Source of the DNA: Cyanobacteriota bacterium
GTDB lineage: Bacteria > Cyanobacteriota > Cyanobacteriia > PCC-6307 > Cyanobiaceae
Assembly: GCA_026389335.1 (NCBI GenBank)
Contig: JAPLIB010000085.1
Coordinates: 1 to 64,000, forward strand
Direction: 5' to 3'
Length of the DNA stretch: 64,000 bases
A program made the translations under genes and the position numbers. Of this stretch, positions 55,845 to 64,000 are shown piece by piece. The notes under the pieces were generated by a model. It was given only the letters and a program-made list of their open reading frames with translations, was not told the origin of the DNA and did not search any database. Positions within the stretch are counted from its first letter, which is position 1, and every line of letters begins with the position of its first letter.

Positions 55845-56849
55845 TCATGGCTGGAAACGGGCGATCACCTTGAGGCCGGTCAGTGCTTCCACCTTCTGGG
55901 CATCCCTGGGCTCGAGCCGCACCCGCACTTCCACCACCCGGGCATCGGCATCGCCGGTGGGATCGGTGGAGAGCAGATCCCGTTGGCGCACCTGGGGGCT
56001 GATGCGGTTCACCACGCCGCTGAGACTGCCGCTGAAGCCGCCGTTCTCACTGGTGAAGCTGGCCCGCTGACCGATCCGGACCCGATTGATGTCGCTTTCG
56101 TACACCTCCACCAGGGCCTCCATTTGGTCGCTGGCGCCGATCTCGAGGATCCCCTTGTCCCCCGGGCGCTCGCCCACCCGGCTGTGGATGCGCAGCACGG
56201 TGCCGTTGATCGGCGCCTTCAGCTCGGTATTGACCAGATCGGTGTCGACCCGCACCAGTTGGGCCCTGGCTTCCTGCAGCTGTCCCTCCAGCAGGAGATG
56301 GGTCTGCTCCCGGCGATCCAGTTCATCGACCGCCACCGCACCGGCAGCCGTGAGCCGGCGGTAGCGAGCGATTTCGCGGCTGTTCAGGGCCAGCCGCCGC
56401 TCCAGGTTTCTGATCCTGACCCGCAACAACGTGTGCTCTGCCCTCTGGGCGGGGCCGTTATCGAAGCGGGCGAGCACCGTGCCTGCAGCCACCTGCTGCC
56501 CCTCCTCCACCAACAGCTCCTGGAGACGGGGACTGCCGCCGATGCCGATGATCGGAGCCGCCAGCAAACGGATGTCGCCGGCGGGTTCCAGCCGTCCCAG
56601 GGCCGCCACGGGCTCCTGGGTCGGCGGGCGTTGCACGGTTGGGGCCGTGGCCGTCTTGGCCTGGGGCCACAGGCGATCGCGGTTGAGCAGCAGCAGGGTA
56701 CCGGCGCCAGCCACAGCCACCAGGGCGATCAGCAGAGGGCGGGAGGGTCGTCGAACAGCAGCGCTTCGATGTAGCGATCCGCCCAGACCGGGTTGAAGGC
56801 CTTCTCCAGGACCCTGCGGGTCTTGTCGTTCTGTTTCTGCTGTCTGCAA
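55845..56849 (-). CDS. devB: DevB-family membrane fusion protein (HlyD-like)
   Basis: Up to 334 residues. One membrane helix ([17 protein letters not shown]), then [19 protein letters not shown] (lipoyl half), a central coiled-coil hairpin (about 130-190), and [20 protein letters not shown] (second lipoyl half) with beta-barrel regions. It links the inner-membrane DevAC to an outer-membrane channel. The only start before the membrane helix is a TTG at 56849, which gives a 121-base overlap with pcyA. The true start is uncertain. Confidence 0.88.
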   Translation of the reverse strand: MQTAETERQDPQGPGEGLQPGLGGSLHRSAAVRRPSRPLLIALVAVAGAGTLLLLNRDRLWPQAKTATAPTVQRPPTQEPVAALGRLEPAGDIRLLAAPIIGIGGSPRLQELLVEEGQQVAAGTVLARFDNGPAQRAEHTLLRVRIRNLERRLALNSREIARYRRLTAAGAVAVDELDRREQTHLLLEGQLQEARAQLVRVDTDLVNTELKAPINGTVLRIHSRVGERPGDKGILEIGASDQMEALVEVYESDINRVRIGQRASFTSENGGFSGSLSGVVNRISPQVRQRDLLSTDPTGDADARVVEVRVRLEPRDAQKVEALTGLKVIARFQP

Positions 56850-57481
56850 TAGCTGAGCTGACCGTGCCAGCGCTGAACCGTAGCGGGATCATCGATCGCC
56901 TGAGGTTGGCCAGCCGCCACCGCCGCCCCCAGCACCGTCAGCAACCTGACCACCGCCTCGATGAACAGTTGCTCCTCCTCGGCGTTGGCTGGCCGCACAA
57001 ACAGCACATGGGGCGAGAAGATCGAGCCCCAGGCCGGCAGCTCCCGCGGCTGGCAGAACAGGGGTCGTTCCTGCTGGCTCAGGGCCGTGTCGATGGCCTG
57101 GGGCAGGCTGGGCGTCACGGGTGAGAGATCAGCGATCGCCGCCGACACTCCCGCCGGCCCGGCGACGATGTCGGCACCGAAGATCGGCAAGTCGTAGCGG
57201 GGATCTGGGAAAAACACACAGTGCAGGATCTGCAAGCCGCGGCCGAGGCGAGCGGTTTCCAGGTGGAGCTTGCGCAGGCCGCGGCACTGATGCACCTCGT
57301 TGCGGATGAACAACTCCTCACCGTCGAGACTGCCACTGATCGCTTCGAGATCGGCGTCTATCGCCAGGGGCGCCAGTTCGGGAAGAGCTTGCCGGCACTG
57401 GCGGATGCGCTCCGCCAGGGCGTCCACCAAGGGGTGCACCCCACCGAAGCGGGAGGGACTCGCGGGAGTTGAAAGCGTCAT
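56729..57481 (-). CDS. pcyA: Phycocyanobilin:ferredoxin oxidoreductase
   Basis: 250 residues. [20 protein letters not shown] (about 74-93, with the catalytic His), [20 protein letters not shown] and the C-terminal [20 protein letters not shown] are diagnostic for PcyA. It reduces biliverdin IXalpha by four electrons from ferredoxin to phycocyanobilin, the chromophore of phycocyanin and allophycocyanin. Its 3' end overlaps devB. It is divergent from the M16 peptidase gene. Confidence 0.97.
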   Translation of the reverse strand: MTLSTPASPSRFGGVHPLVDALAERIRQCRQALPELAPLAIDADLEAISGSLDGEELFIRNEVHQCRGLRKLHLETARLGRGLQILHCVFFPDPRYDLPIFGADIVAGPAGVSAAIADLSPVTPSLPQAIDTALSQQERPLFCQPRELPAWGSIFSPHVLFVRPANAEEEQLFIEAVVRLLTVLGAAVAAGQPQAIDDPATVQRWHGQLSYCRQQKQNDKTRRVLEKAFNPVWADRYIEALLFDDPPALC

Positions 57482-57524
57482 CGCGGCCCTGCAGCCAGCA
57501 GAATGGCGATCCTGCCATGCATCT

Positions 57525-58799
57525 GTGAGCCTTCCTGAAGCTTGTTGCGGGCCGTTGCTGCCTGGTCTGGGTGAACCCGAACGTCAACGGCTCGCCAATG
57601 GTGCCGAACTCGTATGCCTTGCCCTCGACGACTCACCACTGGTGTGTCTGGATTTTTGGTGCCGGGCCGGCAGCGCCTGGGAGCGCCCGGGGGAGAGCGG
57701 CCTGGCCCACTTCCTTGAGCACATGGTGTTCAAGGGCAGCCAGAGTCTGGCCGCCGGTGAGTTCGATCGCCGGGTGGAGGCCCTTGGCGGCAATAGCAAT
57801 GCCGCCACCGGCTTCGACGACGTTCATTACCACGTGCTGATCCCACCTGAGGCGGCCCCGGAGGCCCTCGATCTGTTGCTGGATCTGGTGCTCCACCCGC
57901 GGCTGGAGCCAGAAGCATTCGCCATGGAGCGCCAGGTGGTGCTCGAAGAGCTGGCCCAGAGCGAGGATCAACCGGAGGAGGTGGCGCTGCAGCGCTTGCT
58001 GGCCCAGGCCTGTCCTGGCCATCCCTATGGCGAGCCGATCCTCGGCCAGCGCCAGGCGCTGCTGGCCCATGATCCGGCCGCCATGGCCGCCTTCCATCAG
58101 CGGCTCTATGGCGGTGGTCGCTGCGTGCTGGCCCTCAGTGGCGCCGTTGCCGATGGCCAGCTGGCCCGTCGGATCGCCACCGGGGCCCTGGCGGATCTGG
58201 CCCCGGTGGCGGCGGCCCCAGCACCGGTGCCGTTGCGTTTGATCCAGGGGGAAGAACGCCTGGTGCTGCCGCGGCTGGAGGCGGCCCGGCTGCTGATGGC
58301 CTGGTGGCAACCGGCCGCCGACGATCTGGAGGGGGTGCTGGGCGCTGATCTGGCCACCACCGTGCTGGCCGAGGGGCGCCGCAGCCGTCTGGTGGAACGG
58401 CTGCGGGAGCAACTCCGCATCGTCGAAAGCATCGACGTTGATCTGCATGCGATGGAATCCGGCAGCCTGGCCCTGCTGGAGGCGGTCTGTGAACCGGAGG
58501 AGCTGCCGGAGGTCCGCCTTGCCATCAGCCAGGTCTGGAGCGAACTGATGGCCGAGGAGATCGGCGCTGCGGAGTGGCAGCGAGCCCAGCGATTGGTGGC
58601 CAACGCCTATCGTTTTGGCCTGGAGTCGGCTGGCAGTGTGGCCGGCCTGATCGGCAACAGTTCGCTCTGGGGCCGGCGCCAATCCCTGCAGCACCATCTG
58701 GAGCTGCTGCAGCTCTGGTCACCGCAGCGGCTGCGGGAGCAGGCGCTGGCACGGCTTGATCCAGCCCAGGCCTACATCCTCGAGGCGGTGCCGGCATGA
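57525..58799 (+). CDS. M16-family zinc peptidase, catalytic partner
   Basis: About 424 residues from a likely GTG at 57525. The inverted zinc motif HFLEH is in [18 protein letters not shown], and the distal Glu in the [19 protein letters not shown] region, giving an active pitrilysin/processing-peptidase-type site. [18 protein letters not shown] matches the beta-sheet next to it. It is translationally coupled by ATGA to the following non-catalytic paralogue, so the two likely form a heterodimer like mitochondrial processing peptidase. No signal peptide is evident. Confidence 0.92.
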   Translation: MSLPEACCGPLLPGLGEPERQRLANGAELVCLALDDSPLVCLDFWCRAGSAWERPGESGLAHFLEHMVFKGSQSLAAGEFDRRVEALGGNSNAATGFDDVHYHVLIPPEAAPEALDLLLDLVLHPRLEPEAFAMERQVVLEELAQSEDQPEEVALQRLLAQACPGHPYGEPILGQRQALLAHDPAAMAAFHQRLYGGGRCVLALSGAVADGQLARRIATGALADLAPVAAAPAPVPLRLIQGEERLVLPRLEAARLLMAWWQPAADDLEGVLGADLATTVLAEGRRSRLVERLREQLRIVESIDVDLHAMESGSLALLEAVCEPEELPEVRLAISQVWSELMAEEIGAAEWQRAQRLVANAYRFGLESAGSVAGLIGNSSLWGRRQSLQHHLELLQLWSPQRLREQALARLDPAQAYILEAVPA

Positions 58800-60103
58800 C
58801 CCCAACCCAACGCTCCCCGCTGGCGGAGTCCCTGAGCCTGGCCGGGGGGCTACCTGTGCGCCTGCTGCGGCGCCAGGGGCCTGCCATTCTTTCGGCCCGG
58901 CTGGCGATCCGCGGCGGCAGCAGCAGCGATCCCGAGGGCGGCCGCGGGGCCCATCAGTTGCTTGCCGGCCTGATGACCCGCGGCTGCGGCGATCTCGATG
59001 CCGAGGCCCTGGCCGATCTGGTGGAAGGGGCCGGGGCCGGCCTGCGGGCTGAGGCCCTGGAGGATGCCCTGGTGATCGGGCTCAAGTGCGCCGCCGCCGA
59101 TGCCGCCAGCCTGCTGCCCCTGCTGCTGGCCATGGTGCGCCAACCGCAACTGAGCCCGGACCAGCTGGATCTGGAGCGCCAGCTGAACCTGCAGACCCTG
59201 CAACGCCAGCGGGAAGACCCCTTCCAGCTCGCCCACGACCAGTTGCGCCACAGCCTTTATGGCGCCGGTCCCTATGGCCACGATCCCCTGGGCGTGGAGC
59301 CAGACCTGGAATCCCTCTCAGCAGACGATCTGCAGCCGTTGGTGGCCAACCTGGGCCGTAGTGGGGCCGTGCTGGTGCTCAGCGGCGAGATCCCCGACGA
59401 TCTGTCCGAATTGCTGGAAGCGGGCCTGGGGGGGGAACCCTGGCCCACCGTTCTGCAAAGCGCGGCGGCCTGGTCGACCCGGCCCGGTGCAGCCCCCGCG
59501 ACGCGACTGGCGCAGCAGGAGCAGGACACCGAGCAACTGGTGCTGATGCTGGGCAGCGCCACGCTGCCCCTGGGCCATCCCGATGCGGTGGCCCTGCGCC
59601 TGCTCCAGGCCCATCTGGGCCTGGGCATGTCCTCGCGTCTGTTCGTGACGATGCGGGAGGAGCGCGGCCTTGCCTACGACGTCGGTGTGCACCTACCGGC
59701 TCGCTGCGGCGCGGCGCCCTTCGTGATGCACCTCTCCACCTCAGCCGATCGGGCCGAGGAAGCCACCGATTGTCTGCTGCAGGAATGGCAGCGGGTGCGG
59801 CAGCAACCGCTGGATCCAACCGAGCTGGCCCTGGCCCTGGCCAAGTATCGCGGCCAGGATGCGATGGGCCGGCAGACCTGCTCCCAGCTGGCCGAACGCC
59901 TGGCCCTGGTGCTCAGCCATGGTCTGCCGAGCAACCATGTGGAGCGCTGCCTGGAGCAGGCGTTGCAGCTGTCCGCCGAGGCGATCCGCCAGGCCGCCGA
60001 CACCTGGCTCGGCCAGCCAGCTCTGAGCTTGGTCGGTCCGGCCCCAGCTCTGGCTGCCGCCACCAGGGCCTGGCATGGTCATGCGCTCAGCGGCCTGGGC
60101 TGA
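58796..60103 (+). CDS. M16-family peptidase homologue, non-catalytic partner
   Basis: 435 residues, ATG overlapping the previous stop. The position equivalent to HxxEH reads GAHQLLAGLMTRG, so the zinc site is lost. The substrate-binding motif is kept at RLFVTMREERGLAYDVGVHL (R/Y pair), as in alpha subunits of processing peptidases and in the second partner of bacterial M16B pairs. It would help bind substrate for the upstream enzyme. Its end overlaps the convergent sipA gene by 17 bases. Confidence 0.92.
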   Translation: MTPTQRSPLAESLSLAGGLPVRLLRRQGPAILSARLAIRGGSSSDPEGGRGAHQLLAGLMTRGCGDLDAEALADLVEGAGAGLRAEALEDALVIGLKCAAADAASLLPLLLAMVRQPQLSPDQLDLERQLNLQTLQRQREDPFQLAHDQLRHSLYGAGPYGHDPLGVEPDLESLSADDLQPLVANLGRSGAVLVLSGEIPDDLSELLEAGLGGEPWPTVLQSAAAWSTRPGAAPATRLAQQEQDTEQLVLMLGSATLPLGHPDAVALRLLQAHLGLGMSSRLFVTMREERGLAYDVGVHLPARCGAAPFVMHLSTSADRAEEATDCLLQEWQRVRQQPLDPTELALALAKYRGQDAMGRQTCSQLAERLALVLSHGLPSNHVERCLEQALQLSAEAIRQAADTWLGQPALSLVGPAPALAAATRAWHGHALSGLG

Positions 60104-60503
60104 ACTCCGTTCCTTCACGGCGCAGATCCCGGGCTGCGATTAAAAAAGTGCCGCGGCGAAAACGCACCGCCAGCTGGTTCAGGGCGCGGATCTCCACCAC
60201 CTGGCCCTGTTCGCCAACATCGACCACATCGGGGGGACGCAGCATCGGCATCGGATCGGCGCTCTTGAGATAGGAGAGCTGACCCTCCAGGCACACCCGC
60301 TCGCCGATCTGGAACGCTGCTGGAGCTGGGGCTGGCGCCACCGATGCAGTTGCTGATGCCGCTGCCGCCGAATCTGCCGCGCCTGAAGTCTCTGGGACGG
60401 CAGAGGGATCCGGGCCTGCGGCGGCCGCCGCCGTCACTGCGGGATCCCCAGACACCAGCCGGGCGGGATCGCTGCTGTTGCTGCTCACACCGACGCCGGT
60501 CAA
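60087..60503 (-). CDS. sipA: SipA-like regulatory protein (DUF3148) with N-terminal extension
   Basis: 138 residues from a TTG at 60503 preceded by GAGAAGGGGGAA, a good ribosome site; GTG 60488 is an alternative. Residues 65-130 match SipA: FQIGERVCLEGQLSYLKSAD, PMPMLRPPDVVDVGEQGQVV and LAVRFRRGTFLIAARDL, an SH3-like beta-barrel. In cyanobacteria SipA binds the sensor kinase NblS and stimulates signalling to RpaB in light and stress responses. The family is usually about 80 residues; the first 60 here are an Ala/Pro/Ser-rich extension. Confidence 0.88.
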   Translation of the reverse strand: MTGVGVSSNSSDPARLVSGDPAVTAAAAAGPDPSAVPETSGAADSAAAASATASVAPAPAPAAFQIGERVCLEGQLSYLKSADPMPMLRPPDVVDVGEQGQVVEIRALNQLAVRFRRGTFLIAARDLRREGTEFSPGR

Positions 60504-60569
60504 AATCGATTCCCCCTTCTCAGTTGAACCTAGCTGCAGCAGGATGGGCGCGCGCCTGAGATCAATTCG

Positions 60570-61139
60570 TTGCGAGCTTTAGCCACCTGGAGCGGCGCCA
60601 TCGCCGGTTTGCTGCTGATTGTGGTGGGAGGCCTGGTGCCGACGGCCTTCCCCTTCCACGATGCTGCGGGCTGGAGCCTCAGGCCTCTGGGCATCACCCT
60701 CCAGGTGCCGGCCTTGCTGCTCACGGCTCTGGTGGCAGGTCCCCGCAGCGCCCTGTTGGCAGCGGTTGCCTATCTGAGCGTGGGCCTGTTCCAGCTGCCG
60801 GTCTTCCATGAAGGCGGCGGTGTCGGCTACCTGCTGGATCCCGGTGCTGGCTATCTGGCCGGCTTCGTGCCGGCGGCCTGGGTGAGCGGCCGCCTGGCAC
60901 GCCAGCCCGACATGGGTGATCCACTCAGCCTCGCCGTGGTGGCGGGCCTCGGGCTGCTCGTGATCCAGCTCTGCGGACTCACCAATCTGGTGATCGGCGC
61001 CGCCATGGGACGCTGGGGCAGTGGCGTGCTGCCACTGGTGATCGGCTACAGCCTCGCCCTGCTGCCGCAGTTGCTGCTCTGCTGTGCCGTGTCGGTGCTC
61101 GCCTGGCTGCTGCGGCGCATCCTGCTGATCGAATCATGA
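60570..61139 (+). CDS. bioY: Biotin transporter BioY
   Basis: 189 residues from TTG at 60570, the only start before the first helix. About six membrane helices. WSLRPLGITLQVPALLLTAL, RSALLAAVAYLSVGLFQLPVF, and the GGGVGYLLDPGAGYLAGFVP motif (about 83-102) are diagnostic of BioY, the substrate-binding S component of ECF biotin transporters. No ECF ATPases or T component are nearby; BioY can also act alone. Its stop overlaps the lspA start (ATGA). Confidence 0.95.
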   Translation: MRALATWSGAIAGLLLIVVGGLVPTAFPFHDAAGWSLRPLGITLQVPALLLTALVAGPRSALLAAVAYLSVGLFQLPVFHEGGGVGYLLDPGAGYLAGFVPAAWVSGRLARQPDMGDPLSLAVVAGLGLLVIQLCGLTNLVIGAAMGRWGSGVLPLVIGYSLALLPQLLLCCAVSVLAWLLRRILLIES

Positions 61140-61630
61140 GACAGCACCCCAGCGGGCGCTCAAGCCTGGCTCGGCGGCTCTGGCCCTGGCTAGTGGCCGG
61201 GGCCGTAGTGCTGCTGGACCAGCTCAGCAAGGCCTGGGCGCTCCAGCAGCTGGCTCCAGGCCAGACGCTGCCCTGGTTGCCGGGGCTGCTGCAGCTGCAG
61301 CGGGTGGGCAATACGGGCGCTGCCTTCAGCCTGCTGAGCGGCAACAGTGCCGGGCTCGGCCTGATCAGCGCTCTGGTGACGCTGCTGGTCGGGGCCTGGT
61401 TGCTGCTGCGGCCGCCGCCGCGGCGCTGGTTGGCCCTGGCTGTGGCCTTCCTGCTGGCTGGTGCCCTGGGCAATGGTCTCGATCGCTGGCGGCTCGGTTT
61501 CGTGGTGGATTTCCTCGAGTTCGTACCGATCCACTTCCCGATCTTCAACGTCGCTGATGTGGCGATCAACGCGGCGCTGGTCTGCTTCGCCATCGACTGG
61601 TTGCGCAGCGGCAGACACCTCGATGACTGA
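61136..61630 (+). CDS. lspA: Lipoprotein signal peptidase (signal peptidase II)
   Basis: 164 residues with four membrane helices. VVLLDQLSKAWAL, RVGNTGAAFSLLSGNS, the first catalytic Asp in GALGNGLDRWRLGFVVDFLE and the second in FPIFNVADVAINAAL are all present. It removes the signal peptide from diacylglyceryl-modified prolipoproteins. Coupled to bioY upstream and overlapping the PBP gene by eight bases downstream. Confidence 0.97.
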   Translation: MRQHPSGRSSLARRLWPWLVAGAVVLLDQLSKAWALQQLAPGQTLPWLPGLLQLQRVGNTGAAFSLLSGNSAGLGLISALVTLLVGAWLLLRPPPRRWLALAVAFLLAGALGNGLDRWRLGFVVDFLEFVPIHFPIFNVADVAINAALVCFAIDWLRSGRHLDD

Positions 61631-63764
61631 AGCCCTGCTGGAGATCCAGCTCCCCGGGGAGCCCACACGCCGCCAGCCCCTGCTGGGAGGCTGCTATCGG
61701 CTGGGCCGCGATCGCAACGCCGAAATCGTCGTCGCCCATGCCGCCGTCAGCCGCCACCATGCGCTGCTGGAGCAATGCAGCGGCCATTGGCTACTGCGCG
61801 ATCAGGCGTCCACCAATGGCCTCTGGTGGCACGGCACCCGGATCCAGGAGCTGCTGCTGCGCGATGGCGACAGGGTGCGCTTCGGCCCCAGCCATCTGCC
61901 CGACCTGCCCGAGATCAGCTTCATCAGCCAGCCCCGGCCCCGGCTGGCGGCGGTTGTGCAAGGGGGTGCCCTGGCGCTGGCTGGGGCGGCTGGCGGTGGC
62001 CTGCTGCTGCTGCTGCTCTCCCTGCTGCAGATCCCGATCCGCGGCAGCCTCGCCACCGTGCATGGCCCCCTGGTGCTCTACGACCGCAACAGCCGGCCGA
62101 TCGCCTCGGTGAATGACCAGCGGCACCACGAGCTCGGGCAACTGAGCCAGTACCCCAAGGTGTTGACGGAGGCACTGCTGGCCAGTGAAGACACCCGTTT
62201 CTGGTGGCATCCAGGGGTGGATCCCATCGGCACCGGCCGTGCCCTGCTGGCGAACCTGGTGGGCGGTCGGGTGCTGGAGGGGGGCAGCACCCTCACCCAG
62301 CAGCTGGCCCGCAGCCTCTATCCCGAACAGGTGGGCCAGGGGGAAACCCTGGCGCGCAAATGGCGTGAGTTGCTGGTGGCTTTGCAGCTGGAGGCGCGCT
62401 ACAGCAAACAGGAGCTGCTGCTGAATTATCTGAATCGGGTGTTCCTCGGCAGCGGCTGGGGCTTCGAGGACGCCTCCCGCCAGCTGTTCGGCAAACCCGC
62501 CGCCAGGCTGGAGCTCGCCGAAGCGGCCCTGTTGGTCGGCCTGCTGCCGTCCCCCAACGGTTACGACCCCTGCTTCGATCCCCAGGCGGCCCTGGCGGCG
62601 CGCAACCAGGTGCTGGCCAAGATGGCCGATACCGGTCGGATCAGCACCGATCTGGCCCGTTCCGCCCGGCGCCAGCCGATCCAGCTGGCCCCCCAGGCCT
62701 GCCGCTCCCAGGAGCGCCGGGCGGCGCCCTTTTACACCGACCAGGTGCGGCGTGATCTTGACAAGCTCGTGGGGGCGGACGTGGCCGCCGAAGGCAATTT
62801 CCTGATCGAGACCCACCTCGATCCCTCCCTGCAGGAGCTGGTGGAGCGCTTGCTGCGCCAGCAGATCGATGCCTCCCGCTCGCTGGGGGTGAGCCAGGGG
62901 GCCGTGGTGGTGCTCGACAGCCGCAACGGCGGCATCCTGGCCATTGCCGGCGGCCGCGACTACCGCCAGAGCCAGTTCAACCGGGCCACGATGGCGTTGC
63001 GGCAACCGGGCAGCACCTTCAAGCTGGTGCCCTATCTGCTGGCCCTGGAACGGGGCAGCAAGCCCAGTGACCGGGTGGACTGCGGCCCATTGGAATGGCG
63101 CGGACAGCGGTTCAGCAGTGGTTGTGGCGGCCAGCTCAGCCTGCGCCAGGCTCTGGCGATCAGCAGCAACACCGCCGCCCTGAGGCTGGCCCGCCGGGTG
63201 GGCCTGGAGGCTGTGGTGCGGAAGGCCCGGGACCTGGGCATCAGCTCGCCGCTCAACCCGGTGCCGGGCCTGGCCCTGGGCCAGAGCGAGGTGACCCTGC
63301 TGGAACTCACCGGCGCCTATGGCGCCATCGCCGAGGACGGCGTCTGGCATGCCCCCAGCACGATCCGCCAGCTCACCGATGCCGAGACCTGTGCCCCCTC
63401 GCTCAAGGGCAACTGCCGCAACCCGAAGCCGCCAACCGCCAACCCACCCACCTCCCTGCGCAGCGCCAGCGCCGCCGGCCGGCGTGTAGCCAGCCCGGCC
63501 AACGCCAAGGCGATGCGCAGCCTGCTGCAGTCGGTGGTGAGCAGTGGCACGGGCACGGCGGCCTACGTGGGGGGCGGAGCCGGCGGCAAGACCGGCACCA
63601 CCAATGACGGCCGCGATCTGTGGTTCATCGGCTTCCTGCCCCAGCGCCACTGGGTGATGGGCATCTGGCTCGGCAACGACAACAACGCCCCGACCCAAGC
63701 CAGCAGCGCCCTGGCCGCCTCCCTCTGGGCGGAGATCGTGCGCTCCTCCAGTCCGGCACCCTGA
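61623..63764 (+). CDS. Class A penicillin-binding protein with N-terminal FHA domain
   Basis: 713 residues from ATG at 61623. FHA domain at about 3-95: YRLGRDRNAEIVV (25-37), AVSRHHALLE (41-50), ASTNGLWWHG. A membrane helix follows (about 112-135). The GT51 glycosyltransferase has the catalytic Glu in SEDTRFWWHPGVDPIG, then GGSTLTQQLARSLYP and LLNYLNRVFLGSGWGFEDAS. The transpeptidase has SxxK in QPGSTFKLVP, SxN in AISSNTAALRLA and KTG in GGKTGTTNDGRD. It polymerises and crosslinks peptidoglycan. The cytoplasmic FHA domain suggests control by Ser/Thr phosphorylation or binding to a phosphoprotein partner. Confidence 0.95.
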   Translation: MTEALLEIQLPGEPTRRQPLLGGCYRLGRDRNAEIVVAHAAVSRHHALLEQCSGHWLLRDQASTNGLWWHGTRIQELLLRDGDRVRFGPSHLPDLPEISFISQPRPRLAAVVQGGALALAGAAGGGLLLLLLSLLQIPIRGSLATVHGPLVLYDRNSRPIASVNDQRHHELGQLSQYPKVLTEALLASEDTRFWWHPGVDPIGTGRALLANLVGGRVLEGGSTLTQQLARSLYPEQVGQGETLARKWRELLVALQLEARYSKQELLLNYLNRVFLGSGWGFEDASRQLFGKPAARLELAEAALLVGLLPSPNGYDPCFDPQAALAARNQVLAKMADTGRISTDLARSARRQPIQLAPQACRSQERRAAPFYTDQVRRDLDKLVGADVAAEGNFLIETHLDPSLQELVERLLRQQIDASRSLGVSQGAVVVLDSRNGGILAIAGGRDYRQSQFNRATMALRQPGSTFKLVPYLLALERGSKPSDRVDCGPLEWRGQRFSSGCGGQLSLRQALAISSNTAALRLARRVGLEAVVRKARDLGISSPLNPVPGLALGQSEVTLLELTGAYGAIAEDGVWHAPSTIRQLTDAETCAPSLKGNCRNPKPPTANPPTSLRSASAAGRRVASPANAKAMRSLLQSVVSSGTGTAAYVGGGAGGKTGTTNDGRDLWFIGFLPQRHWVMGIWLGNDNNAPTQASSALAASLWAEIVRSSSPAP

Positions 63765-64000
63765 TGCTGCCCCGTCGCCTCTGGCTCTGGATCGGCCTGG
63801 GCCTGCTGCTGTTGCTGCTGGCGGGCCTGGTGCTGCAGGCCGTCAACCAGCTGATCTGGCAGCTCAGCTACTGGTTGCCCGGCTGGTTGATCGGCCCCTT
63901 GCTGCTGCTGCTGCTGGGCGTGGTGCTGCTGGCCGTGATCCAGTTCGGCTGGCCCTGGTGGCAGGCCATGGCCCGGCGGGGGCCCGGCGGCCGACCAGCC
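63764..64000 (+). CDS. Membrane protein, N-terminal part only (cut by window end)
   Basis: ATG at 63764 shares its A with the TGA of the PBP gene, so it is translationally coupled. The 79 visible residues contain two hydrophobic helices (LWLWIGLGLLLLLLAGLVL and WLIGPLLLLLLGVVLLAVI) separated by a short loop with NQLIWQLSYW, then a Trp-rich juxtamembrane segment and basic residues. Two leading helices before a cytoplasmic domain would fit a membrane-tethered GTPase (YcjF/DUF697-like), but the domain itself is outside the window and this is a guess. Confidence 0.7.
   Translation, partial: MLPRRLWLWIGLGLLLLLLAGLVLQAVNQLIWQLSYWLPGWLIGPLLLLLLGVVLLAVIQFGWPWWQAMARRGPGGRPA

Noticed and set aside
61791..63698. 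635-codon minus-strand open frame opposite the FHA-PBP gene
   Set aside because: The plus strand has all transglycosylase and transpeptidase motifs. The antisense product is low-complexity His/Gln/Gly-rich.

Overview
The window is GC-rich DNA from a picocyanobacterium of the Synechococcus/Cyanobium/Vulcanococcus type. The evidence is the gene content: phycocyanobilin:ferredoxin oxidoreductase (pcyA), geranylgeranyl reductase (chlP), crtE, a ferredoxin-dependent sulfite reductase, a CcsA-type cytochrome c assembly protein, a cyanobacterial AbrB, SipA, and the glpX-hemA-glgC-gnd-pgl-ilvD neighbourhood. The HIP1 octamer GCGATCGC, typical of cyanobacteria, also occurs at least ten times. I saw no rRNA or tRNA gene, no CRISPR array and no prophage.

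Layout. 1-1.0 kb: decayed IS3-family element running off the left edge. 1.0-2.6 kb: a GAP/LysE-like membrane protein and a hypothetical exported protein. 2.7-6.8 kb (minus): folD, crtE, a divergent PAP2 protein and a RecD-like helicase, the last three coupled by overlapping stop/start codons. 6.9-11.6 kb: a 7TM-HD (PgpH-like) phosphohydrolase, a SemiSWEET, an ATP-grasp peptide-ligase-like protein and a membrane coiled-coil protein. 11.8-15.4 kb: an orphan sugar ABC permease, a nitroreductase, a gene-poor stretch holding only cyAbrB, and a CDGSH protein. 15.5-18.3 kb: peroxiredoxin and purS/purQ. 18.4-20.5 kb (minus): cobalamin riboswitch, hupE, cobW. 20.5-24.3 kb: a 17-bp tandem repeat, a lumenal pentapeptide protein, a upp-like gene and ilvD. 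24.6-31.7 kb (minus): glpX, hemA, glgC, gnd, pgl, a CIA30 protein and a hypothetical protein, with rpe divergent.

32.9-38.8 kb (minus): typA, DUF309, lptA, a single-chain LptB-LptF/G fusion and ccsA. 39.0-46.6 kb: an M15 peptidase and chlP diverging across a 13-bp tandem repeat, glyS, sir, and a VanX-like dipeptidase. 46.6-52.5 kb (minus): rpsB, tsf, a repeat-bearing 530-residue protein and recG. 52.6-57.5 kb (minus): pcyA, devB, devC, devA, a 51-residue basic protein and a family 2 glycosyltransferase. 57.5-64 kb (plus): an M16 peptidase pair (one catalytic, one degenerate), sipA on the opposite strand, then bioY, lspA, an FHA-domain class A penicillin-binding protein and the start of a membrane protein.

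Most of the window is core metabolism and envelope biogenesis. The less ordinary items are the LptB-LptF/G fusion, the riboswitch-controlled hupE-cobW pair with a very His-rich CobW linker, the FHA-PBP, SipA with a long N-terminal extension, the ATP-grasp ligase, and several short tandem repeats in promoters or inside genes.
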